This document shows positions 44,452 to 52,962 of a stretch of DNA of 59,489 nt, one piece after another (the first letter of the stretch is position 1; every line of letters starts with the position of its first letter). The stretch lies in NCBI GenBank assembly GCA_945865295.1, contig CAMBDE010000004.1, forward strand, positions 1 to 59,489. Direction: 5' to 3'. The notes under the pieces were generated by a model, which was not told the origin of the DNA, ran no database searches, and saw only the letters and a program-made list of their open reading frames with translations. Position numbers and translations under genes: made by a program. Source of the DNA: Chitinophaga pinensis. Its GTDB lineage: Bacteria; Bacteroidota; Bacteroidia; Chitinophagales; Chitinophagaceae.

Positions 44452-45816
44452 TTATAAAAGTTTTCTAAATACAGGCTTAGCAGCTTCGCCAACCAGAATG
44501 TTTTCCACACCAGCTTTCTCAGCTTCTTGGAGAACCAAAACAGTTTGAGAAAATGCTTCTACAAAATACGCGACATCATCTAAGGAATGACTATAGCATG
44601 GCGAAAATGCTCCTTGAAACAAAACCCCTCTTTTAATCATTTCTTGCATTGCGAGAGTTCGCATAACTGGACTAGCTAGTCCTTGACTATCTTTAAAATT
44701 AAATGCAACAAGCCAGTTGCAAGGAATAACATTAACCAAGTTGCTCGAACAAGTTGCAGCAATAGCTTCTTGACATCCTTTAATCAACGCATCACCAATT
44801 TTGTGATTATGATTTATTACATTCTGTTGTTGAAATATGTCAATTGTGGCATTTGCGGCTGCCATAGCATGAGTCTCACCTCCATGAGTCGTAGAGATCA
44901 GAAACACCTTTTCCTCTCCGCTGTTGTTAATGCCTCCTAGCTCCATTATTTCTTTTGTACCAGTGAGAGCACAAAATGAAAATCCATTTGCAATTCCTTT
45001 ACCCCAAGTAGCCATATCTGGTTTTAGATCGTATTTAGTCATAGATCCAGGAAAAGACGATTTGAAGCCACTCACCATTTCATCTATGATGAAAAGCGCG
45101 CCTTCTTGATGAGCAAGTTCAATTGCTTCCTTCAAAAATACGGCAGGACTTTGTGAACAATTGCAACCGTTTCCGCAAGGACTTTTCTCAGGCTCAGTAA
45201 TCACACAAGCAATTTGGCCAGGATAGCGTTCAAATAGTTGTTTCAAAGAATTGATATCACAAGATTTGAAAGGAACAGAAAGGTCTGAAAACTCATTTGG
45301 GACACCCTTATTACATGTCGTAGTTCCAATAAACCAATCATCGTAAGAATAAAACGGATGATCTCCTGGAAATGCTACGAGTTTTCTTCCAGTAAATGCT
45401 CTTGCTAATTTTACTGCAGCCGTAGTTACAATAGAACCATTTTTTGCAAATTTAATCATGTCATGTTGTGGTAGAAGTGACAAAAACTTTTCTGCCGTTT
45501 CTTTTTCCAACACAGATGGCCTTTGGAAATTAACCCCCTTTTCTAATTCTTCTTTTACTGCATTTAAAACTGGTTTATAAGCATGGCCTAAGCTTACACT
45601 TGTTAATCCCATAGAACAGTCTAAATACATATTACCATCTATATCCCAAACATAGGCACCCTTCCCATGGCTAATTGCCGCTGGAGAAAGTAATGGGAAC
45701 TGATCATCTCCTTTAGAGTAAGTGTGAGCCCCGCCTGGGATTAACTTATGAATTGAATCTCTGTATAGATTTGATTTTGAAAAATCAGTTATTGTCCTCA
45801 AATTTCGCTTTATCAT
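44452..45816 (-). CDS. class III aminotransferase (glutamate-1-semialdehyde aminomutase-like)
   Basis: A 454-residue PLP enzyme: a GAHTYSKGDDQFP start, FIIDEMVSGFKSS (Asp that contacts the PLP ring N) and ATWGKGIANGFS (catalytic Lys). It resembles GSA aminomutases but is longer and in a nonulosonate operon. Likely transaminates a keto sugar or keto-acid, giving an extra amino group. More GC-rich than the surrounding genes. An N-terminal segment of about 15 residues precedes the usual start of the family. Confidence 0.85.
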   Translation of the reverse strand: MIKRNLRTITDFSKSNLYRDSIHKLIPGGAHTYSKGDDQFPLLSPAAISHGKGAYVWDIDGNMYLDCSMGLTSVSLGHAYKPVLNAVKEELEKGVNFQRPSVLEKETAEKFLSLLPQHDMIKFAKNGSIVTTAAVKLARAFTGRKLVAFPGDHPFYSYDDWFIGTTTCNKGVPNEFSDLSVPFKSCDINSLKQLFERYPGQIACVITEPEKSPCGNGCNCSQSPAVFLKEAIELAHQEGALFIIDEMVSGFKSSFPGSMTKYDLKPDMATWGKGIANGFSFCALTGTKEIMELGGINNSGEEKVFLISTTHGGETHAMAAANATIDIFQQQNVINHNHKIGDALIKGCQEAIAATCSSNLVNVIPCNWLVAFNFKDSQGLASPVMRTLAMQEMIKRGVLFQGAFSPCYSHSLDDVAYFVEAFSQTVLVLQEAEKAGVENILVGEAAKPVFRKLL

Positions 45817-45824
45817 ATTATTAG

Positions 45825-46394
45825 TTACAATTTTTCAAAATAATTTTGAACCAAAGGGTTTTCATGATTGAATATTGCCATTCTATAAGCTTCACAGAAT
45901 TTCCCAGCATATATTCCATGCATTTGATATATTCCTTCTATCTGAAATCCTAATAACTCATACAATTTCACTGCGGCAACATTATCTTTAATTACACCTA
46001 AGGTTATCTTTCTCAAACCAACTGTTTGAAAACAATATTCAATAACAGCCTTTGACGCTTCCTTTGCATAACCCTTACCCCAATTATTTTTATCTCCCAT
46101 CAGAATTCCATATTCCCCTATTTCATTTCTTTGATTAATTGGGTCTATTTTTATGTTTCCAATGTGCGAATTCGTTTCTTTAACGATTATTGCCCAAAAT
46201 AAAATAGGGTTTTTTGTATACTTGGTTAAATAATCTGATAGTCCTTCCAAAGTATAATTTCCCCCTGTGTCCAAGTATTGATATACTTCTATATCATTCA
46301 GCCAATTAACATATTCTGTGGAGCAAAACTTAATACTTATAGGTTCAAGTATCAATCTTTCTGTTTCTAGGCAATGAATATTAAGATTATTCAA
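45825..46394 (-). CDS. GNAT-family acetyltransferase (PseH-like candidate)
   Basis: A 189-residue RimJ/RimL-type acetyltransferase: ETERLILEPISIKF, EYGILMGDKNNWGKGYAKEASKAVI (acetyl-CoA binding) and KLYELLGFQIEGIY. Start TTG at 46394 (none better nearby). It is the more PseH-like of the two and would acetylate the 4-amino group made by PseC. Confidence 0.82.
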   Translation of the reverse strand: MNNLNIHCLETERLILEPISIKFCSTEYVNWLNDIEVYQYLDTGGNYTLEGLSDYLTKYTKNPILFWAIIVKETNSHIGNIKIDPINQRNEIGEYGILMGDKNNWGKGYAKEASKAVIEYCFQTVGLRKITLGVIKDNVAAVKLYELLGFQIEGIYQMHGIYAGKFCEAYRMAIFNHENPLVQNYFEKL

Positions 46395-46400
46395 ATTAAT

Positions 46401-47162
46401 TTACTTATTCATGGTTGAATATCCTGCTTCGGTAAATGGGGAAATTAATTCTTTATAATTGGGAGATAAATCTAAAAATTTCACCACCTCAAATAAAGGA
46501 ATTTTGGGTGCATAGTCTTTGAAATGGCAATATACAGCCCGACAAACCACCAAATCTTCTGGATTATCTACAGTTAGGCGTAAATCCTTTCTAATTAGTT
46601 CTTTAGGAGGCAACACTTTCTCTATGTTGAAATCCCCTTTATTTTCTCTGATAAATAAACTGCACAGTTCTGATCGATGACGATCGACACCCAATTCATG
46701 CGACTTTTTTAATGCTTCTAAGGAAATTATTTCGAATCCGCAGCCATCAATAATTTCATCCATAAATAAAGCATCCAATTCAGAATCAATATAATGTTGC
46801 CATAAACTATTTACTTCATCAAAATACATAAAAGGGGATTCACTTGTGACGCGTAAAATATCCGTAGCCTCAGCTATTTCCCCACAAGAAATCAAACGCG
46901 ATAAAACATCTTTTTCATCACCAAAAATAAATTTTATGTCATTTAGTTTTGCGTATTCTTCAAAAGCTAAATTGTCATTCCCCCATGAAATTCCTAAAAC
47001 TATTTCTTCCACAATATTTAAACTTTTTATACATGCTATTATATTGTCAAGAATTGTAATTTTTTTTATAACATCTAGATTTTGTAATGGCTTACCATAC
47101 AACCTTGATCCATTATTGCGGCAAGCTATAGCCGCGACTAATTTTCTTGAAGACTTTTTCAA
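46401..47162 (-). CDS. SpsF-like CMP-nonulosonate cytidylyltransferase
   Basis: A 253-residue cytidylyltransferase domain protein: AAIACRNNGSRLYGKPLQNL, DILRVTSESPFMYFDEVNSL. It is SpsF/FlmC-like (PF02348) rather than the shorter PseF or NeuA type. Start TTG at 47162. It would transfer CMP from CTP to the nonulosonate made by one of the two NeuB-family enzymes. Confidence 0.82.
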   Translation of the reverse strand: MKKSSRKLVAAIACRNNGSRLYGKPLQNLDVIKKITILDNIIACIKSLNIVEEIVLGISWGNDNLAFEEYAKLNDIKFIFGDEKDVLSRLISCGEIAEATDILRVTSESPFMYFDEVNSLWQHYIDSELDALFMDEIIDGCGFEIISLEALKKSHELGVDRHRSELCSLFIRENKGDFNIEKVLPPKELIRKDLRLTVDNPEDLVVCRAVYCHFKDYAPKIPLFEVVKFLDLSPNYKELISPFTEAGYSTMNK

Positions 47163-47166
47163 TATT

Positions 47167-48165
47167 TTAAAATTCTACTGGGCTATTTGAAGAAATTCGT
47201 TTGGTGGCAATTTTACCTTCTACTTCGCTTATTTCAGTTAGAGCCTGAGTAGAAGATGTACGCTTCAATGCTAAATTATCGGAACTAATAACATTGCCTT
47301 GGCAAATTGGATCAATTGTCACAACATGTCTTCTAATCATTTTTCTATACCCGAATTCGCTTTCTGACATACCAAAATCAGCGTCATTGTTAACAAATCC
47401 TATAGCTGTGCTACAATTGTGAATAAAATTTACATATTCCAAAAATTCATCGGGATTTAGCGCTGATTCATGGTCTTCCATTTTCATGTTTTTTGCCAAA
47501 GTCAAATGTTTTTCCAAAACCTCTGCTCCAAAACCAATAGCCATTGCTCCAAGTCCAAGGTGAATATTAGTTTCGGGATTAACATGATCAGCAAACCCAA
47601 TCTTTAAAGAAGCATGAGACTTAGAAAAGATATCTCTTGCTAATTTAATTCGATTAATATGATTATCAGAATTAGCCGTCGGATAAGACTGAAATCCGAA
47701 TAATAAAATTACTTCCTTATTCTTCAAAATATCAAGTGCAACTAGTATTTCATTTTGAAACGCACCACCAGCACCAAGTATAACTTGCTGTATCTTGGTA
47801 TTTGCAACCATATTAAGTAACCTTTTGTTGGCAATATCAGTCCCATGAATTTTTACTGCCTCTACCCCTATTTTTTCAGCTAATTGAATGCTTTTTTCTC
47901 CAAAGATATCTAAATGTAAGGCTAAATTATTTTCAATTGCTAAATTTGAAATTTTTTCCCAAACTTCTTCTGGCATCTCCAATGACTTGAATAAATTATA
48001 ATATTTATAGTCAGGAGTTGCTAATTCGTCCGCATATACTAATTGAAATTTTACTGCATCGGCTCCAGAAGCAGCTGCAGCTTTGACGAACAATTCAGAA
48101 TAAATTGAATTCCCTTCAAATCCTTGAGCGATTTCAGCAATTATTTTTATTTTATTATTTTTCAT
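47167..48165 (-). CDS. NeuB-family synthase, divergent paralogue
   Basis: A 332-residue NeuB-family enzyme from the ATG at 48165 (MKNNKIKIIAEIAQG); a TTG seven codons earlier is less likely. It has IIAEIAQGFEG, DAVKFQLVYADELATPDY, VKIHGTDIANKRLL, GFADHVNP and VLEKHLTLAKNMKMEDHES (metal/substrate histidines), and the SAF domain. It is clearly different from pseI, so a second acidic sugar or a different C-C step is possible. Confidence 0.85.
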   Translation of the reverse strand: MKNNKIKIIAEIAQGFEGNSIYSELFVKAAAASGADAVKFQLVYADELATPDYKYYNLFKSLEMPEEVWEKISNLAIENNLALHLDIFGEKSIQLAEKIGVEAVKIHGTDIANKRLLNMVANTKIQQVILGAGGAFQNEILVALDILKNKEVILLFGFQSYPTANSDNHINRIKLARDIFSKSHASLKIGFADHVNPETNIHLGLGAMAIGFGAEVLEKHLTLAKNMKMEDHESALNPDEFLEYVNFIHNCSTAIGFVNNDADFGMSESEFGYRKMIRRHVVTIDPICQGNVISSDNLALKRTSSTQALTEISEVEGKIATKRISSNSPVEF

Positions 48166-48176
48166 ATTTAATTCAA

Positions 48177-49031
48177 CTAATTCCAATTTAATGGATTTAA
48201 TAAATCTAATTCAGTCACTTCAATCGAAAGCAATTCGCTTATTACATCTTTCGAAAAAGATTTTTTTTGGCTGATATATATATTTTCAGCTAATTGAGAA
48301 ACATTATCAATCCCTATAACCACTTTATTGATTAATGGATTACATAAAACAAATCCTAAACATAATTCACTTATTGAAAGATTATTTTGATTTGCAATAT
48401 CTTGTAATTTTATCAAACTAGGCTTCAATAGTTTAAAATGACTAGAAAGCCTTTCCGGATTCATTTGCAGCAAACCTTGCAAATAAACTGATCTAGTATG
48501 AATTTCTACGCCTAATGAAACTAATTCTGACATGTGTGGAGCAAATCTTTGATCAAAAATATTATAAGGAAACTGTATTAAATCAGGAATCATGTTTTGA
48601 GTTAATAAAGACTCAAGTTGATTTACAGAGTATATAGAATAGCCTATTTTTTTTACAAGTCCATGATTTTTTGCTTCTTTTAAGCTATGCCACCATTCGG
48701 GATTTTTAATTAATAGATCTCCATCATGCGCAATGTACCCATATAAGCATTGTTTATTTAACTTACTCAGGCTTTCTCTTAACTCTTTATGCAATGGATA
48801 TGGTGTTTCAAGTTTTTTAAACTTCGTTATAACTTGGAAATCATAACTAGAAAATTTTCCAAGTCTCTCTTCTGCATTTCCATATCCCTGAGCGGAATCT
48901 AAAATTTCTATTCCAGCTTTTTTTGCTAATGTAAATATTGATTCTAAGTCTAATTCTGTTGGTATACCTGATTTGTTATTTATTCCATATTGCAAACCAA
49001 ACTGAACTGTCCCTAATGCTAATTTTACCAT
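48177..49031 (-). CDS. aldo/keto reductase
   Basis: A 284-residue (beta/alpha)8 aldo-keto reductase: LGTVQFGLQYGINN, LDSAQGYGNAEERLG with the catalytic Tyr-containing GYG, and CNPLINKVVIGI. It may reduce a keto intermediate in the nonulosonate pathway. Such reductases recur beside SpsF/GSA aminotransferase genes in flagellin-glycosylation-like clusters. Confidence 0.85.
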   Translation of the reverse strand: MVKLALGTVQFGLQYGINNKSGIPTELDLESIFTLAKKAGIEILDSAQGYGNAEERLGKFSSYDFQVITKFKKLETPYPLHKELRESLSKLNKQCLYGYIAHDGDLLIKNPEWWHSLKEAKNHGLVKKIGYSIYSVNQLESLLTQNMIPDLIQFPYNIFDQRFAPHMSELVSLGVEIHTRSVYLQGLLQMNPERLSSHFKLLKPSLIKLQDIANQNNLSISELCLGFVLCNPLINKVVIGIDNVSQLAENIYISQKKSFSKDVISELLSIEVTELDLLNPLNWN

Positions 49032-49037
49032 TATTAC

Positions 49038-50210
49038 TTAAAAAATATTTTGATGTCCTATTGGTTTTTTAATCGCATCTGCTACAAATTGCTGATCGCT
49101 TTCCGTCAAAGTTGCAAACATAGGAATACTAATTGCCTCTGAATAATAAGATTCAGCATTGGGAAAATCTTGCTTTTCAAAGCCTTTTGCTTCGTAATAA
49201 GGATGTCTATATACTGGAATATAATGCAGGTTAACTAAAATCCCTGCATTTCTGAGTTTTTCAAACAATTGCAGATGTGTAATTCCTTTCGTGTTTTTTT
49301 TAACTCTAATTATATATAAATGTAAGCCAGAGTATGTATCTGGATGCTGCCAAGGTAACTCTATCCAATCTTCATTTAATAATTCATTATATCGTTTTGC
49401 AATTGAATGTCTGACTGAAACAAAATCATCTAACCTATTCATTTGACTCAATCCCAAAGCAGCTTGGATATCTGTCATTCGGTAATTATACCCTAACTCT
49501 ATTTGCTGATAATACCAAGGTCCATCAGGCAATTTAGTCATTTCACTTGGATGTCTCACAATTCCATGACTCCTCAAACGATTCAAAGAAATAGCTAGTT
49601 GGGGATCATTGGTCAAACACATGCCCCCTTCACCTGTCGTGATAATTTTTACGGGATGAAAACTAAAAACCGTAATGTCAGAATATTGACAACTTCCAAT
49701 AGCCTTATTTTTATATTTTCCACCTATTGCATGAGAGGCATCTTCAATAATATGAAATTCATACTTTTGTCCTAAAGCATGAATTTTGTCCATCTCACAT
49801 GATTGACCTGCAAGATGAACTGGGATAACTACTTTAGGTAAACGTCCAGCTTTCTCTGCTTTAACTAACTTTTCCTCTAGTGAAATTGCTGACATATTGT
49901 AAGAAACTGGATCAATATCAACAAAATCTACATCAGCTCCACAATACAAGGCACAATTAGCTGATGCCACAAAAGTTATAGGACTTGTCCAAACTAAATC
50001 CCCCTTACCCACTCCCAATGCTAAACATGCAATATGTAGTGCACTTGTTGCACTGTTTACAGCAAATGCATGTTTAGCTTCACAATAATCTGAAACAGCT
50101 TTTTCAAATGCCAGAACTACTGGACCTTGAGTTAGATAGTCTGATTTAAGAACATCAATAACGGCATTTATATCTTCTTGTGAGATGTCTTGGCGACCAT
50201 ATGGTATCAT
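49038..50210 (-). CDS. pseC: UDP-4-keto-sugar C4 aminotransferase
   Basis: A 390-residue DegT/DnrJ/EryC1 PLP aminotransferase. Opening IPYGRQDISQEDINAVIDVL and FAVNSATSALH are PseC signatures; catalytic Lys in FSFHPVKIITTGEGG. It converts UDP-2-acetamido-2,6-dideoxy-arabino-hexos-4-ulose to the 4-amino sugar. Its start overlaps the upstream SDR stop by 4 bases. Confidence 0.93.
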   Translation of the reverse strand: MIPYGRQDISQEDINAVIDVLKSDYLTQGPVVLAFEKAVSDYCEAKHAFAVNSATSALHIACLALGVGKGDLVWTSPITFVASANCALYCGADVDFVDIDPVSYNMSAISLEEKLVKAEKAGRLPKVVIPVHLAGQSCEMDKIHALGQKYEFHIIEDASHAIGGKYKNKAIGSCQYSDITVFSFHPVKIITTGEGGMCLTNDPQLAISLNRLRSHGIVRHPSEMTKLPDGPWYYQQIELGYNYRMTDIQAALGLSQMNRLDDFVSVRHSIAKRYNELLNEDWIELPWQHPDTYSGLHLYIIRVKKNTKGITHLQLFEKLRNAGILVNLHYIPVYRHPYYEAKGFEKQDFPNAESYYSEAISIPMFATLTESDQQFVADAIKKPIGHQNIF

Positions 50211-51127
50211 AATAACTGAATTTTTTTGGTTTTAGTTTCAAACTCTTGCTCGTGCAGCTTAGCAATGTGTTGTTTTACTGTACCTAGATTTTTACCTAAT
50301 AAATTCTTAACTTTTTGATTAGATAAACTCATATCAAACGGCCTTCTAGCCAGACTTGAATTATCATTTATATTACATTTCTTGATATATGATTTATCTA
50401 AGCTGAACTCTTCTGCTATTAACATTCCAAAATCATATTTAGAGATTCTGTCATCACTTACAATATTAAAAATACCTTTTTCTTTTTTTTTCAATAATTC
50501 ATGTACTATTTCTATCAAATTTTCTGCTAAAATTGGGGTATAATAAACATCATGAAACAAACTTATCAACTGTTTTTTTCTTAAAGATTCAATTATATAA
50601 TCACTAAACGATTTTCTATATGATGTACCCCATGCATAAAAATTTGTGCGTATAATTAAAGCTTTTGGGTTAATTTCTCCAACAATTCTTTCCGCAAAGG
50701 CCTTTGTTTTTCCATAAATATTAATTGCTTGAGTAGGCTCTTCTTCTTTTATCATAGAAGCATTTCCTTCGAAAAGGTGGTCTGTAGAAATATGAACCAA
50801 AGAGATTCCTAGCTGTTTCGTGACTTTTGCAACCATTCTGGATAGCTCGACATTTATACGAAAGGCCAATTCTGGATTTGTTTCGCATCTCTCAACATTT
50901 GTTAATCCTGCGGTATGAATAAGAATTGAAGGCCGTATTTTCTGAAGTTGCTCTACTAAACTATTTTCAGACGTAAAATCTAAAAATAGCAAGTTTGCTC
51001 CTGATGGATTAATTGCCCTTTCATTTAAACCAAGATAAATCTCGTAGTCATTATGCTTCGAATAAAACCAATTGACGGCTAATAGGCCAGATCCTCCAGT
51101 AAGTAAAATTGAAGGCTTAAGAATCAT
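50207..51127 (-). CDS. RmlD-like NDP-sugar reductase
   Basis: A 306-residue SDR related to dTDP-4-dehydrorhamnose reductase: LLTGGSGLLAVNWFY, HISTDHLFEG, YGKTKAFAERIV (catalytic YxxxK). Located between pseC and pseB, where it might reduce a 4-keto intermediate to divert part of the flux. Substrate unknown. Confidence 0.82.
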   Translation of the reverse strand: MILKPSILLTGGSGLLAVNWFYSKHNDYEIYLGLNERAINPSGANLLFLDFTSENSLVEQLQKIRPSILIHTAGLTNVERCETNPELAFRINVELSRMVAKVTKQLGISLVHISTDHLFEGNASMIKEEEPTQAINIYGKTKAFAERIVGEINPKALIIRTNFYAWGTSYRKSFSDYIIESLRKKQLISLFHDVYYTPILAENLIEIVHELLKKKEKGIFNIVSDDRISKYDFGMLIAEEFSLDKSYIKKCNINDNSSLARRPFDMSLSNQKVKNLLGKNLGTVKQHIAKLHEQEFETKTKKIQLL

Positions 51128-52125
51128 TATATTTGGCCTATCTTAAATTTATTATTTTTTATCCAAATTTTTAGCTCCTCTACTGTCATCCAATCAGAAT
51201 TATTATCAGAAGAATAAGTAAAATCATTTGGCACAGATTTGCCATCTTTTATTCGCAAAGGATCAGAGGACCAATTATGTATAGCAGGTAGAATTTTATA
51301 ATGACTGTCATATTCAAAAGTGTGAGGAGCGTCCTCAATTCCAATCATTTGCTCATGTATTTTTTCCCCGGGACGAATTCCAATTATTTTTTGTTTTGCA
51401 TCGGAATCTACGGCTTTGGCAATATCTCCAATTGTCATAGATGGAATTTTTTTTACGTAAATTTCACCTCCAAGCATATCTTCAAATGCTTTCCATACAA
51501 GCTTAACACCCTCTTCTAAAGTAATCATGAAACGAGTCATTCGTGGATCTGTAATGGGTAATTCACCTGTGCCCGCTAACTTACTAAAAAAGGGAATGAC
51601 GGAACCCCTAGAACCCATAACATTTCCATATCTAACAACGGAAAAGGTAGTTTGCATCTCATTAACATTTGAATTTGCTGCGACAAATAATTTATCTGAT
51701 GCTAACTTTGTTGCGCCATATAAATTTATTGGATTACTTGCTTTATCAGTTGATAATGCGACAACTTTTTTAATGCCACTTTCAATACAAGCATCAACTA
51801 AATTCATAGCTCCATTTATATTAGTTTTTATACACTCAAATGGGTTATATTCTGCGGTTGGAACAATTTTAGTTGCAGCTGCATGAACAACAAAATCAAT
51901 CCCATCTAAACAACGAGATAATCTATCCTTATCTCTAACATCACCTATAACAAATTTAACCCTTGGGTCATTAACAAATTTTTGAGCCATTTCCCATTGT
52001 TTCATTTCATCTCTAGAATAAATGACAATTCTTTGGGGATTATATTTTTCTAAGGTCATCGGAACAAAAGTATTACCAAATGATCCTGTTCCACCCGTAA
52101 TTAAAATGTTCGAATTTTTAAGCAT
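51127..52125 (-). CDS. pseB: UDP-N-acetylglucosamine 4,6-dehydratase, inverting
   Basis: A 332-residue SDR dehydratase: ILITGGTGSFGNTFV, VVHAAATKIVPTAEYNPFE, STDKASNPINLYGATK (the Asp/Lys and YxxxK residues), FSVVRYGNVMGSRGSV, matching PseB. It begins the pseudaminate pathway by making a UDP-4-keto-6-deoxy-AltNAc. It starts 31 bases after the GmhA-like gene. Confidence 0.94.
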   Translation of the reverse strand: MLKNSNILITGGTGSFGNTFVPMTLEKYNPQRIVIYSRDEMKQWEMAQKFVNDPRVKFVIGDVRDKDRLSRCLDGIDFVVHAAATKIVPTAEYNPFECIKTNINGAMNLVDACIESGIKKVVALSTDKASNPINLYGATKLASDKLFVAANSNVNEMQTTFSVVRYGNVMGSRGSVIPFFSKLAGTGELPITDPRMTRFMITLEEGVKLVWKAFEDMLGGEIYVKKIPSMTIGDIAKAVDSDAKQKIIGIRPGEKIHEQMIGIEDAPHTFEYDSHYKILPAIHNWSSDPLRIKDGKSVPNDFTYSSDNNSDWMTVEELKIWIKNNKFKIGQI

Positions 52126-52156
52126 AAATTATTCTATTTATAGGTAAATGATTGTT

Positions 52157-52783
52157 TTATAATTTAAAAGATGAAATATTCATATTTTGAAAATCTTCCC
52201 TGTCCCATTCAAAAATTTCCATGGATTCATCCAAAATCAAATGCAGAAATATTTGATGAATACATTCAACCATTCCATAAGTTTTCATAGGGACATAAAT
52301 TGAATAATCAGCAAGTGATATTGATTTATTGTCTTTTTTTAGACCAGACAATGCTAAAGATCTTATCTGATTTTCTTTACAATAATTTAATACGCTAACA
52401 ATATTAGGACTATTACCACTTGAACTAATAGTAATCACAAGGTCATCATTTGTAACTCCTTCGATTTTTAAGAATTCTAACATGGCGTTCTCGTAAGAGT
52501 AATCATTGGACAAGGCAGTTAATAAAGCACTGTCGCTTAGTGATCTAGATAAAATTTTGCCATTTTTAGAGAAATCTAATGCCATATGGTTTGCAAAAGC
52601 AGCACTTGCACCATTACCAAAAAAATAGATTTTACTTTTAGTTTCCCTAAGCTTTATAAGTGCATGTTTAATTGTTTCAAAAAACAATTCAGGTTCAGAT
52701 ACTTGCTGATTTGCATAGTATAAAGATTCTTCCAATCCCTGACTAATTGATTTAAAATAGTTAGAATAATATTTATTTACCAT
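52157..52783 (-). CDS. gmhA: sedoheptulose-7-phosphate isomerase-like SIS protein
   Basis: A 208-residue SIS-domain protein. The ATG at 52783 (MVNKYYSNYFKSI) is preferred to a GTG 51 bases upstream, and AAAGGAAAA sits just before it. GNGASAAFANHMALDF and ITISSSGNSPNI are SIS/GmhA motifs. It makes D-glycero-D-manno-heptose 7-phosphate and thereby feeds the distant hddA/HddC-GmhB genes. The 180-base upstream region holds the 21-bp palindrome copy 2 and two TGCGCA boxes. Confidence 0.8.
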   Translation of the reverse strand: MVNKYYSNYFKSISQGLEESLYYANQQVSEPELFFETIKHALIKLRETKSKIYFFGNGASAAFANHMALDFSKNGKILSRSLSDSALLTALSNDYSYENAMLEFLKIEGVTNDDLVITISSSGNSPNIVSVLNYCKENQIRSLALSGLKKDNKSISLADYSIYVPMKTYGMVECIHQIFLHLILDESMEIFEWDREDFQNMNISSFKL

Positions 52784-52813
52784 ATGATTTTCCTTTGTTA
52801 ATTTGAGAAATAA

Positions 52814-52831
52814 TGCGCACAAAACTGCGCA
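52814..52831. promoter_or_regulatory. paired TGCGCA boxes
   Basis: TGCGCA at 52814-52819 and at 52826-52831, 12 bases apart. Each is itself palindromic. Lies in the leader of the gmhA-like gene; GC-rich islands of this kind are rare in the surrounding AT-rich DNA. Confidence 0.35.
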
Positions 52832-52933
52832 CACTTTAGCTATATTCCAACTTTTTCTGGTTACATATAATTAAGTATATAAAAAATGATTATTACGTTA
52901 TTAATGATTTACGATTAACTGTAAATAAACAAT

Positions 52934-52954
52934 ATTAGTGTGGACCACACTAAT
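52934..52954. promoter_or_regulatory. 21-bp perfect palindrome, copy 2
   Basis: Identical to 1551-1571. It lies 8 bases beyond the stop of the winged-helix regulator gene and 151 bases upstream of the gmhA start, which is a suitable place for an operator of the following operon. Confidence 0.65.
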
Positions 52955-52962
52955 CCAAATTC

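Noticed and set aside
52783-52834. GTG start adding 17 residues to the gmhA-like protein
   Set aside because: The ATG at 52783 has an AAAGGAAAA just upstream and starts where the SIS family begins.
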